A DNA stretch of 14,340 bases, from assembly GCA_030635565.1 (NCBI GenBank), contig DAOVYP010000020.1, positions 1 through 14,340 on the forward strand. The letters are read 5' to 3'. A model generated the notes under the pieces. The model did no database searches, had not been told where the DNA came from, and worked only from the letters and a program-made list of their open reading frames with translations. Shown here piece after piece: positions 1 through 7,022 of the stretch (within the stretch, counting starts at the first letter, position 1; the number at the start of each line of letters is the position of its first letter). The position numbers and the translations under genes were made by a program. This DNA is from Spirochaeta sp. (lineage in GTDB: Bacteria; Spirochaetota; Spirochaetia; DSM-2461).

Positions 1-278
1 AGATGGCTGTCGGGGGATCACGCCTCGGCAGGGAAATTGGTGTTCCGGCAATGCCGATAATACCCGGTGGATTCTCCGTCAATACCCAACCATGGTATCG
101 CCCCGGAGCCGGAGCGTCAAAATGCCTGGGAGCCGGTGACGAAACCATTCTGCTGATGACTCTTCCCGACGGATTATCCCGAAAAGAGGAAGCGGTACTT
201 CGCAAGCTCAAGCTTGCCGGTATCGCCGTTCCCCTCCGGGCTGAAAAAGCCGGACTGATGCGTGAGGGTCCATCATGA
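1..278 (+). CDS. C-terminal fragment of a GHMP-fold protein, probably phosphomevalonate kinase (5' end outside window)
   Basis: The reading frame is open at the left edge, so this is the last ~92 residues of a longer protein; the ATG at position 3 need not be a start. The visible part resembles the C-terminal domain of GHMP kinases: a PGG turn, then a Gly-Ala-Gly stretch (about residues 35-46 from the first Met) followed by a hydrophobic strand, where GHMP motif 3 normally lies. The usual glycine run is altered here (GAG followed by Asp-Glu-Thr). The TGA stop overlaps the ATG of mevalonate kinase (ATGA), so the two are translationally coupled. I recall that in Borrelia burgdorferi phosphomevalonate kinase directly precedes mevalonate kinase, which is the main reason for this call. 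Mevalonate diphosphate decarboxylase, also GHMP-fold, is the main alternative. The family assignment is inference from a short, diverged piece. Confidence 0.45.
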   Translation, partial: MAVGGSRLGREIGVPAMPIIPGGFSVNTQPWYRPGAGASKCLGAGDETILLMTLPDGLSRKEEAVLRKLKLAGIAVPLRAEKAGLMREGPS

Positions 279-1258
279 CCCGAAGCGGCATCGGCAGGGG
301 AAAACTCATACTGTTCGGCGAGCACGCCGCTGTGTATGGCCACACCGCCGTCGGTACATCACTCCCTTGTCGGACGGAACTCAGTTGGGAGCCGGGTGAC
401 CGTGCTTCAGGTCAGAAAAATCCCACCATAGAGACGCCCGACGAAAAAGGCCCGGACCGGGAAGTTTTTCTCGCACTCCTTGAAAGAGCCCGGGATATCG
501 GCCCGGAATACAGATTACCCGAGGCCGGAGTGTGGCACCGTAATGGTAATGTTCCCAGGGTCGGCGGCTTCGGGTCTTCGGCGGCAATCTGCGTTGCCGT
601 TTCCAGGATTATCCTGAACAGTCAGACCGAGATATACGACCGTGATGTTCATCGGCTGGCCAACCGGCTGGAGATGCATTTTCACGGAACTCCTTCGGGA
701 ATTGACACGGGTATGGCTGCCGGCAGGGGGCTTGCCGCCTGGATGAAATCCGGAAACGAACTGCCTGAACGATATCCGATTGAAATGCCTGAGTGGAATA
801 TCATTTATGGCGCTCTCCCTCGAACCGGCTCGACGGCTGATTCGGTGGGGCGCCTGCGTCGACTGATAATATCCGGTGATTCCACCGCCATCACCGCAAT
901 GGACGAACTGGGAGAGATCGCCACCGGATTCATCAATACCGCCGGCGGCGGAAAACCTGATGGCCATCTGAGAATTTTCCCGGGTCTGACGGCGGATCTT
1001 GTCAATCGGGCTCAGGAAATTATGGCTTCACTTGGTCTCTCGGTTCCTGAACTTGAAGTATTGCTGAATCTTGCCGGTGGTGCCGGGGCTGCCGGTGGAA
1101 AGCTCAGCGGCGGCGGATCTGGAGGAGCATTTTATCTCTGCGCTTCGGATCGACTATCCAGGGACCGGATTATCGAGCTGCTGCCGGAACAACTTGAAAG
1201 GAAAGGAATTGAGCTGACAGTTCCGCTGACAGCACTGGATCTCGGGGCTTATTCATGA
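275..1258 (+). CDS. mvk: Mevalonate kinase
   Basis: Catalyses ATP-dependent phosphorylation of (R)-mevalonate to 5-phosphomevalonate in the cytosolic mevalonate route to isopentenyl diphosphate. The 327-residue length fits bacterial mevalonate kinases. All three GHMP motifs are visible: motif 1 GKLILFGEHAAVYG (residues 9-22), motif 2 GGFGSSAA (97-104), and motif 3 KLSGGGSGGAFY (276-287). The mevalonate-kinase block HGTPSGIDT (137-145) carries the probable catalytic Asp144, and a segment around residues 182-191 resembles the substrate-side loop. The start is fixed by the ATGA overlap with the upstream gene and by a GAGG about 8 nt before the ATG. The 3' end overlaps the convergent yitT gene by 10 bp, leaving no room for a separate terminator. 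Confidence 0.93.
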   Translation: MTRSGIGRGKLILFGEHAAVYGHTAVGTSLPCRTELSWEPGDRASGQKNPTIETPDEKGPDREVFLALLERARDIGPEYRLPEAGVWHRNGNVPRVGGFGSSAAICVAVSRIILNSQTEIYDRDVHRLANRLEMHFHGTPSGIDTGMAAGRGLAAWMKSGNELPERYPIEMPEWNIIYGALPRTGSTADSVGRLRRLIISGDSTAITAMDELGEIATGFINTAGGGKPDGHLRIFPGLTADLVNRAQEIMASLGLSVPELEVLLNLAGGAGAAGGKLSGGGSGGAFYLCASDRLSRDRIIELLPEQLERKGIELTVPLTALDLGAYS

Positions 1259-2106
1259 GCCTGAAAGCCTTCCCCGAAAACCTCACGGGCGTCGGTGAGA
1301 TACACGAAGGCATCCGGATCAATGTCTCTGACGATTCGCTTGAGCTTTGGAACCTGACGTGACTTCAATACACAGATGAGAACTTCTTTACGTTTTCCGG
1401 TATAAAGACCGCGGCCTTCGAGACCTGTGACGCCCCTGTCTAATTCTGTAAGAAGACTCATGGCCACTTCATCCGATTTCAGAGAAATTATATGAGCGGC
1501 TTTGGTAAAATTAATTCCGACGACAACACTGTCGATGACTTTTGTTGTAACCGCCAGGGTGACAACGGCATACAGGCCCAGCTCATAACTGTGAAATGCA
1601 ACAGCCGCTGTAAGAACAACCAGAATATCAATAACAAGCAATACCTGAGCTATGCTGATGAATGGGACACTGTTATGAATAATCCTGGCGGCCAGGTCGG
1701 TTCCCCCGGTTGTGGAATCCTGGCGGAATACAAGTCCGAGTCCCACGCCCATCATGGCTCCTCCAGCCAGTGCGGCCAGGAGAAGATCGTCGGTAATGGG
1801 ACTGATTGAAGCGAACAGATCTATGAAAAGTGAAAGAAATAAAGTTGCCATCAGAGACCTTAAACCGAAACCGCTCCCGACCAGACGAAATCCGATTAGA
1901 AACAGAGGCACGTTGAGTACCAGTGCCACAAGTCCCACAGGCCAACCGGTCCAGTGATGAATAACGGTTGCCAGACCGGTGATACCACCGGCGGCAATCC
2001 GGTTGGGTACCAGGAATATGGAGATGGCCAGGGCCGACAGGGCACATCCTGTAATGATAATGACGGTACCCAGCACATCCCTGCGGGTCGGTTTTTTTAT
2101 TTTCAT
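1249..2106 (-). CDS. YitT-family membrane protein (YitT domain plus C-terminal DUF2179)
   Basis: A 285-residue polytopic inner-membrane protein of unknown biochemical function. Hydrophobic segments lie at roughly residues 11-33, 40-50, 55-74, 82-102, 107-127, 141-167 and 174-197. The glycine-rich PNRIAAGGITGL (34-45) and STTGGTDLAA (131-140) match the conserved YitT family blocks. The soluble C-terminus (about 203-283) matches DUF2179: a GVTGLEGRGLYTG stretch, then DPDAFVYLTDAREVFGEGF near the end. The start lies 3 nt after the djlA-like stop codon, with only a weak AGG before it, so translational coupling is likely. Its stop lies inside the end of mvk on the other strand. The family call is firm; the role is not known. 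Confidence 0.9.
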   Translation of the reverse strand: MKIKKPTRRDVLGTVIIITGCALSALAISIFLVPNRIAAGGITGLATVIHHWTGWPVGLVALVLNVPLFLIGFRLVGSGFGLRSLMATLFLSLFIDLFASISPITDDLLLAALAGGAMMGVGLGLVFRQDSTTGGTDLAARIIHNSVPFISIAQVLLVIDILVVLTAAVAFHSYELGLYAVVTLAVTTKVIDSVVVGINFTKAAHIISLKSDEVAMSLLTELDRGVTGLEGRGLYTGKRKEVLICVLKSRQVPKLKRIVRDIDPDAFVYLTDAREVFGEGFQAHE

Positions 2107-2109
2107 TGC

Positions 2110-2967
2110 CTAGAAACCACGAGCAGACCGGATGCCGTCCCAGGCTTCCTGAATTTCCTGAAACTTCTTGTTGGCCAATTCCGTGAAATCCCTGGGCAGT
2201 CCTTTCGCGGCGATCTTGTCCGGATGATACTCGGAGGCTTTCTTCCTGTAGGCTTTACGGATATCGGATTCGGAGGCTCCCCCGGGTATTCCGAGGGTTT
2301 CATAAGCGGCTTTCAGTGATGATGTCCTTGTGCTGTAACTTGTACGGCCTCCGGTAGAACCCGAGGATCCGGAACCGACACCGTACCGCATCTTCAGAGA
2401 CTCGTATGACCCGGGTCGGAATCCGAAAGTTGCGGCCGTTTCCCGCATGAGCCGGTCTTCTTCCGGATGAAGACCACCACCCGCTGCGGATACCCTGACC
2501 ATGATAATGAGCATCATTTCCAGGAGTTGAGGCCGGTTTCTGAAGGTTTCGGCGGCTCGTCGGGCGAACATTCCCATCGGAACGTTTCCCGCCGCAGCCT
2601 TCCTGAATATATCAAGAGCCGAAGCCACACTTGATGGATCGGAAATTCGCAGTTCATTCACGACAACACTTCGGAATGTCTTTTCTTCCTCCGGGCTCAC
2701 ATGCCCGTCGGCGGTGGCCAATCTTCCAAGCATGGAAAAAAGAGTTTCCATGAATACCGGGCCGTCTGAACCGGTGTTGTATCCCCATCCTGAAAACCAT
2801 CCGGATTTTCCTTCACTTCTGGCGGATCCACGGAACACACGTACGCCGATTCTCGATCCGATTGAGCTTCCAATTAATGCAAACAGAATCCCGATCAGGG
2901 GCCCTCCGAGGTAGCTTCCGAGCAGGAATCCAATTATAGCTCCGATGAGAGATGCGGGATTGATCAA
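2110..2967 (-). CDS. DjlA-like membrane-anchored J-domain co-chaperone (TerB + J domain)
   Basis: The 285-residue architecture is that of DjlA: an N-terminal glycine-rich membrane hairpin (about 5-42), a TerB-like helical domain (about 69-190) with two acidic blocks (ADGHVSPEEE near 86-95 and GGGLHPEED near 163-171), a Ser/Gly/Thr linker (197-216), and a C-terminal J domain (219-283) with the HPD tripeptide at 248-250 that stimulates DnaK. By family it would be an inner-membrane DnaK co-chaperone facing the cytosol. The start codon is TTG (2965-2967), chosen because an AGGAG lies about 8 nt upstream and the membrane segment begins right there. It precedes yitT by 3 nt. I leave the gene symbol blank because orthology to E. 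coli djlA is not shown. Confidence 0.85.
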   Translation of the reverse strand: MINPASLIGAIIGFLLGSYLGGPLIGILFALIGSSIGSRIGVRVFRGSARSEGKSGWFSGWGYNTGSDGPVFMETLFSMLGRLATADGHVSPEEEKTFRSVVVNELRISDPSSVASALDIFRKAAAGNVPMGMFARRAAETFRNRPQLLEMMLIIMVRVSAAGGGLHPEEDRLMRETAATFGFRPGSYESLKMRYGVGSGSSGSTGGRTSYSTRTSSLKAAYETLGIPGGASESDIRKAYRKKASEYHPDKIAAKGLPRDFTELANKKFQEIQEAWDGIRSARGF

Positions 2968-3077
2968 AAGGGTATCTCCTGTCCTGGCGCCTCAGGCGGC
3001 ACAATCCTGATACGTTTTGATGAAAAATTAATCAATTCCGGCGAAAGGGACAAGTTACAAAGAAGTAAGATGTGACT
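2968..3077 (-). other. Intergenic gap within the probable minus-strand operon
   Basis: These 110 nt lie between the secreted-repeat gene and the djlA-like gene. Visible content is the AGGAG ribosome-binding site for the TTG start, a compact dyad CGCCT-G-AGGCG just upstream of it (near 2989-3001), and an AT-rich stretch with a short T run on the minus strand near 3025-3033. I see no convincing sigma70 promoter and no clear rho-independent terminator, so read-through from the cyclase gene pair is plausible but not shown. Confidence 0.4.
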
Positions 3078-3689
3078 TTAATCCCGTGATTGAGCCGTCA
3101 GAACCAACGAAGCGCCGTCGGTAAGGATTACGGCAGATTTCTCATATGGAATTTCCAGGCTGCCGGAAATGAGCGTGAACCGGATATCGAAGCTCAGAGT
3201 CCCCGGGACGGCTTCAAATGAGATATCCGTGGATTCACCGTGTCTGAGGAATCGCCCCGAGAGAACATCCGAACCCCAGTCACCATCGGTGATGGAACTG
3301 ATCCGAATTGAGGAGATGGTGGAACCGGTTCGGTTCATGAGAGTTATTTCACGTTCAGCGCCGGCGAAAAGCAGCAGCCGGGCCTGATGCTCCGGTCTAA
3401 CGGCAAGCTTACCCGTCATCGCCGGCATCACATCGTACATAATATAAACCACGCCTTCGGAGTCCAGAAACCGGAAAGCCCAGGGAGATGGTCCGATCAG
3501 CTCCAGGGATACCGTTTCACCGTCCAGCATCACCTGGTCGGGGATAAGATCGTCACCCCATTGATCGCTCTCCGCCGGGGCGGCCTGAATCAGTTCTATC
3601 ATAGCGCCGGTCCGATTGATAACGGTGAGCGACTCGGAGAAAAGACAGCTTCCCGTTATGAAAAGGATCATCCCGAAGGTCAGCTTCAT
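3078..3689 (-). CDS. Small secreted or lipoprotein-like protein with two tandem copies of one domain
   Basis: This 203-residue protein has an N-terminal export signal (residues 1-20: Lys near the start, a hydrophobic core, then GSCLFSES). Cys15 could be a relaxed spirochaetal lipobox cysteine, or signal peptidase I could cut near residue 19. The mature part is an internal duplication. Repeat 1 (about 21-88) and repeat 2 (about 113-180) share NRTG (25-28 and 119-122), an Ile-rich strand, WGxD (44-47 and 138-141), a Leu-x-x-Gly-Glu turn (near 55-58 and 148-152), and a terminal aromatic strand with an FR or IR motif. I recall similar 'N-x-TG ... WG-x-D-x-L ... G' modules in many secreted bacterial proteins without assigned function. 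The ATG overlaps the cyclase stop (ATGA), with GGAGG just upstream. A periplasmic or surface partner for the cyclase is conceivable but unproven. Confidence 0.8.
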   Translation of the reverse strand: MKLTFGMILFITGSCLFSESLTVINRTGAMIELIQAAPAESDQWGDDLIPDQVMLDGETVSLELIGPSPWAFRFLDSEGVVYIMYDVMPAMTGKLAVRPEHQARLLLFAGAEREITLMNRTGSTISSIRISSITDGDWGSDVLSGRFLRHGESTDISFEAVPGTLSFDIRFTLISGSLEIPYEKSAVILTDGASLVLTAQSRD

Positions 3690-5143
3690 GCTTCCTCCAC
3701 ATCGCTTACCTGTTCGATCAGATACTGGTATTCGAGGATCGCGGCTTTGATATTGGCAAAAAACAGAGGAAAAATGACATTGTAGAAATAGTAGGACTGG
3801 TGAGTGATGCCTTTGTTCAGATCGTAAGTTCTCTGAACGACAGCTCTCCTCTCAGCCATCCAGTGGTCGTATCCGGTGAATTCTTCATTGTTGTGTTCCG
3901 GTGATTTTCTTCCCTTCACCGAGTCCTGGAGCTTACCCAGGAGCTCCAGCAGATCGAAAAGCTTATAGTCCCCGGTAATCCGTACCCTCAGCTTAGTCGT
4001 GTTCCCATCATCTTTCATCAACATTGTCTTGTATTTACCCGGGAACATTATCCTGTAAAGCGAATCCTTTCGTATTCGGACATTCATCGTTTCAAAAAGG
4101 TCTTCGAGCTGATTGATGACAAAGTGATTTCCACGATAGTACTTGATGAAATCTACGATGTCATCGGCACCGGTTGCGCCCCTTGTGAAAAGAAGTTTCG
4201 ACTGATCCCTGATGCTCTCAGGCAGGGAAGGATTGACCTGAATGCTGTAGGTTTCGAATTCGGCATTCTTCTTGTCCTTCAGGTATACGACTGTCTTCTT
4301 GAACAGCTCATCGAATGCAATATTCCTGTATACGCTGGCAAGGGCTTCGGCTTCCCGCTTGATTCGCCTGTGATACTCACTCGTAATTCCGTTTTTCTCA
4401 AGAATGTCAAAAAAATCGGCGGTTATTCGCAAACCACCGATCGGGGCGGAGGCTTCCATCCTTTTCGCTTCAATTACCGGCATACCTATGACGTCCCACT
4501 GCTTTGCACCGTCAGGACCGAAGTTTCCAATCAGTACCCGGCCGAGTGAGGCCCCGACGCGAATACGGATCTGAAAAAGGGCGTTGAAGGATGCCGATGC
4601 GTATCCTTTTCTGAGTTCTCCGAGGATGTGATAGGCTTCGAGTATGGCATCAACCGTTGGTCGGTCTGAAATCTTCTTCAGGTAATTATGATTCGTCTGA
4701 TTGAAAAGACTGCTGACCCTCTGCAGCTCAACACAGGTGTAGAAAAGTTCCTTGGCTATGAATTTGACCGCATCTTCTTCTTCCATTTCTTTCACCAATG
4801 GATCTATGGGACCGCCGTAATGGAACATAAGACTGTCGCCTTCAATCTTGTTCAGATATCCGCCATGCTTGCAGAGAACCCAGTTGAAAGCCGAATACAA
4901 CCCGTTGAGAACAATCTGATTTTCAGGCGGACTGAGGAACTGGGACAGGAAGGTATATCGGGAAATGTCCAGAAATCCGATGGCAATAAGCGTTTCATTG
5001 GATTTGGTGTGTATTCCCCCGGCCTCAACGATAGCTTCCACCAGCTGTATAGGAAGGTAGAAATCCTCGATTTTCCGTCTGAGGACAAGTTCATCTGAAA
5101 TGTTGTTTTGCTCTGTACTGCCTTTCATTGATGATACCATCAT
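3686..5143 (-). CDS. Class III adenylate/guanylate cyclase-like protein with a variant active site
   Basis: A 485-residue cytoplasmic protein with no membrane segment. The cyclase domain occupies about residues 50-270. Aligned by spacing to mycobacterial Rv1625c, the metal-binding aspartates are Asp59 and Asp103 (44 apart, as in the family), the substrate pair is Lys99 and Asp217, and the catalytic Arg is Arg228. The transition-state Asn position is Ile224. About 49 extra residues lie between Asp103 and Asp217 compared with Rv1625c. The remaining ~200 C-terminal residues match nothing I recognise. The Lys/Asp pair would predict ATP as substrate if the protein is active. The start is uncertain: ATGs at codons 1, 2 and 6 are all possible and none has a strong ribosome-binding site. 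It overlaps the next gene by ATGA and diverges from the MinD-like gene. Confidence 0.82.
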   Translation of the reverse strand: MMVSSMKGSTEQNNISDELVLRRKIEDFYLPIQLVEAIVEAGGIHTKSNETLIAIGFLDISRYTFLSQFLSPPENQIVLNGLYSAFNWVLCKHGGYLNKIEGDSLMFHYGGPIDPLVKEMEEEDAVKFIAKELFYTCVELQRVSSLFNQTNHNYLKKISDRPTVDAILEAYHILGELRKGYASASFNALFQIRIRVGASLGRVLIGNFGPDGAKQWDVIGMPVIEAKRMEASAPIGGLRITADFFDILEKNGITSEYHRRIKREAEALASVYRNIAFDELFKKTVVYLKDKKNAEFETYSIQVNPSLPESIRDQSKLLFTRGATGADDIVDFIKYYRGNHFVINQLEDLFETMNVRIRKDSLYRIMFPGKYKTMLMKDDGNTTKLRVRITGDYKLFDLLELLGKLQDSVKGRKSPEHNNEEFTGYDHWMAERRAVVQRTYDLNKGITHQSYYFYNVIFPLFFANIKAAILEYQYLIEQVSDVEEA

Positions 5144-5157
5144 AATGATATCTCAGG

Positions 5158-5167
5158 ATGACGTCAT
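5158..5167. promoter_or_regulatory. 10-bp perfect palindrome in the cyclase/MinD-like divergent intergenic region
   Basis: ATGACGTCAT is a perfect dyad 15-24 bp upstream of the cyclase start. A second, looser inverted repeat (TGATG/CATCA, 5129-5142) overlaps that start codon. Either could be an operator for a dimeric regulator, but a single 10-bp palindrome is weak evidence. Confidence 0.25.
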
Positions 5168-5195
5168 GCTGTTTCTATTTCATCTGTTTACATGA

Positions 5196-5214
5196 TATCC
5201 CCTCAGAGGAGATA
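5196..5214 (+). promoter_or_regulatory. Imperfect dyad containing the strong ribosome-binding site of the MinD-like gene
   Basis: TATC-C-CCTC and GAGG-A-GATA form an inverted repeat with one mismatch. The right arm holds AGAGGAG (5205-5211), the only strong Shine-Dalgarno sequence before the MinD-like gene. In RNA the dyad could fold into a hairpin with a 3-nt loop that masks the site; in DNA it could be an operator. Confidence 0.35.
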
Positions 5215-5218
5215 ATCC

Positions 5219-6376
5219 ATTAAGTGTAAAATGAGAGGTCTTATGATCCTGAACGAAAATGTTGATCGGAAAATTATACCGGTAGCCGGCGGCAAGGGCG
5301 GTGTCGGAAAAAGTGTTATAGCCGTGAATCTTGCCCTCAGTATGTCCATGTACGGAAAGAAGACCGTTCTCGTCGACCTCGATCTCGGCGGATCCAATCT
5401 GCACACACTACTCGGGCTGCGCAATATCAATCCGGGTATCGGGAACTTTGTTTCAGGCCGGAATTATTCGGTTAACGAGCTCGTTTGCCCCACGGATTGG
5501 GAGAATCTTTATTTCATTCCCGGGGATGTACTGGTCTACGGCATAGGAGAACTCACGAAATCGGTAAAGGCAAGAATCGTCAAGGGCTTGATGGATATTG
5601 ATGCCGATTACATTATCGTCGATCTGGGAGGCGGGACCAACTTCACGGTTGTTGATTTTTTTCTTATATCCAATTCGGGGCTTATTGTAACAACACCACA
5701 GACAATTGCGGTGATGAACGCCTACTCGTTCCTGAAAAATTACGTATTCCGTTTCCTGCAGCGGGCTTTTACTTCCGATAAGGAAATCACTACCTATCTG
5801 AAAAAAGTTCTCAAGGAACGGCGCCCCGGAGAGCGAAAAACCGTAACAGACATGATTGTCGATATTACCGAAATCAATCCTGCCGCAGGCGAAAAAGCCG
5901 AAGCCTTTCTGGAAGTACTGCAGCCCAAGCTCATCCTGAACAAAATCAATGGCATTGAAGATGTGAGTCTTGCCGAGGGGCTACGGGATCTCTGTTCCCA
6001 GAACCTGTCAATCAACCTGGAATGCCTCGGAACCGTCATACATGATGAAATGGTGAACCGCTCCATCAACAGCCAGCGCCCCTTTATCCTGGATAATGAG
6101 GAAGACATTGCCACAGAAGAGATTCACCGAATCTCCCAGAAAATCATCCAGAGCAGTAATTTTCCGGAAATGCCCCTGGAACTTGATTATTATGCGGATT
6201 CATTCGAACTGGCACACATCGAAATGGAAAATGACCTGGCCTCGCTTCAAGGCATTGATGAAACACCCGAATCCGAAGGCTATGACATAGATAAGCTCCT
6301 GGAACTCATCCGCATACAGCAGAGTAGGATTCAGGAGCTGCAGAGTACCCTGAAAGTGCTCTCAATGAACGGCTGA
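5219..6376 (+). CDS. MinD/ParA-like P-loop ATPase
   Basis: A SIMIBI-class ATPase of the MinD/ParA/FlhG group. Counting from the ATG at 5231 (381 residues), the deviant Walker A motif GGKGGVGKS is at 20-28 with signature Lys22 and Lys27, Walker A' VDLDLGGSN at 48-56, and Walker B YIIVDLGGG at 127-135. A segment of about 60 charged residues (roughly 155-215) sits in the second half of the fold, and the C-terminus (about 355-378) looks like a short coiled coil. Such proteins act as ATP-dependent dimers that position other complexes; the target here is unknown. Three starts are possible: ATT at 5219 (AGAGGAG exactly 7 nt upstream), ATG at 5231 (no nearby Shine-Dalgarno), and ATG at 5243 (GAGAGG 4 nt upstream). 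No MinC, ParB or flagellar gene is nearby, so I give no symbol. The next gene is convergent, 13 nt away. Confidence 0.85.
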   Translation: MKCKMRGLMILNENVDRKIIPVAGGKGGVGKSVIAVNLALSMSMYGKKTVLVDLDLGGSNLHTLLGLRNINPGIGNFVSGRNYSVNELVCPTDWENLYFIPGDVLVYGIGELTKSVKARIVKGLMDIDADYIIVDLGGGTNFTVVDFFLISNSGLIVTTPQTIAVMNAYSFLKNYVFRFLQRAFTSDKEITTYLKKVLKERRPGERKTVTDMIVDITEINPAAGEKAEAFLEVLQPKLILNKINGIEDVSLAEGLRDLCSQNLSINLECLGTVIHDEMVNRSINSQRPFILDNEEDIATEEIHRISQKIIQSSNFPEMPLELDYYADSFELAHIEMENDLASLQGIDETPESEGYDIDKLLELIRIQQSRIQELQSTLKVLSMNG

Positions 6377-6389
6377 AGTATGTAACCTA

Positions 6390-6944
6390 TTACTCGATAC
6401 CGAAGGGTACCATTACCTTTTCCAGCGGAACAGCTATAATTTCGCAGGCTTTCCTGGCATCTGAACGGGTGATGCTGAGGGTTTTCCACAGGGACTGTTC
6501 AAAGAAACCAAGAATGGTACGTGAAGAGGTTTCATCTTTATATACCACATATGAGGTATTCAGACCTGTTTCATTGGCAATTGTAAAAGAGGTATAGGTT
6601 TCCACCGGTTCTTTTGCAATCATCAACTTTTCCTGACGCTTGGTACTGAATATCTCCAGTTCCTTGTACCTGTATGGTATACGGTGGCTATCATCGCGAT
6701 ACGCGGGTTCCACGTGCTTTGCGCTATAATTGAGGGGCTCGAACAGAACATACAGCTTCCTTCCGTCAGCCTGGAACATAATTCCCTCATCAATATTATA
6801 TATACTCTTTACATTTCCATAAGAAATGACTTCATATATCGCATAACGGGAGGAATCATCAAGAAGTTCTGTAATAACGAACCCCCCTTCCCGGGGTAAC
6901 TCGCCACTGGAATAAGCTTCAAAAAGATCCAAAATTTTGGCCAT
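6390..6944 (-). CDS. Hypothetical protein, 184 residues, behind a strong promoter
   Basis: I do not recognise this protein. It has no signal peptide or membrane segment and is predicted soluble. The N-terminus (MAKILDLFEAYSSGELPREGGF) is followed by alternating strand-like segments, and the C-terminal third (about 118-184) reads as a strand/helix mix ending in PLEKVMVPFGIE. It is a real gene on several grounds: an AGGAAGG ribosome-binding site 7-8 nt before the ATG, a near-consensus sigma70 promoter directly upstream, and a gene-free complementary strand. It stands alone on its strand, between the convergent MinD-like gene and the divergent J-domain gene. The promoter suggests substantial expression, so it may be an abundant small protein. 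Confidence 0.75.
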   Translation of the reverse strand: MAKILDLFEAYSSGELPREGGFVITELLDDSSRYAIYEVISYGNVKSIYNIDEGIMFQADGRKLYVLFEPLNYSAKHVEPAYRDDSHRIPYRYKELEIFSTKRQEKLMIAKEPVETYTSFTIANETGLNTSYVVYKDETSSRTILGFFEQSLWKTLSITRSDARKACEIIAVPLEKVMVPFGIE

Positions 6945-6965
6945 ACATTCACCTTCCTGGGCCTG

Positions 6966-6994
6966 AGTATAGATAGGCAGTTAACGCTTGTCAA
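6966..6994 (-). promoter_or_regulatory. Near-consensus sigma70 promoter for the 184-residue gene
   Basis: On the minus strand: -35 TTGACA (6989-6994, perfect), 17-bp spacer, -10 TATACT (6966-6971, 5 of 6). The predicted transcript start near 6959 gives a leader of about 15 nt that is mostly ribosome-binding site. The -35 overlaps the -35 of the plus-strand promoter. Confidence 0.8.
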
Positions 6995-7017
6995 TTTATC
7001 TGAATAACACATAAGAT
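6988..7017 (+). promoter_or_regulatory. Predicted sigma70 promoter of the J-domain gene, possibly leaderless
   Basis: On the plus strand: -35 TTGTCA (6988-6993, 5 of 6), 18-bp spacer, -10 TAAGAT (7012-7017, 4 of 6). The expected transcript start falls at about 7023-7025, on or within the ATG start codon at 7023. No Shine-Dalgarno precedes that ATG. Confidence 0.5.
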
Positions 7018-7022
7018 TTCAC

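Noticed and set aside
515..967. Minus-strand open frame of 150 codons inside mvk
   Set aside because: The mvk frame contains all three GHMP motifs across this stretch; the opposite frame has no start signal and no family resemblance.
5158..5167. TGACGTCA core identical to the eukaryotic cAMP-response element, next to a cyclase gene
   Set aside because: This is a coincidence of sequence. Bacterial CRP-type regulators recognise a TGTGA-N6-TCACA pattern, which is absent here. The palindrome is kept only as a low-confidence operator candidate.
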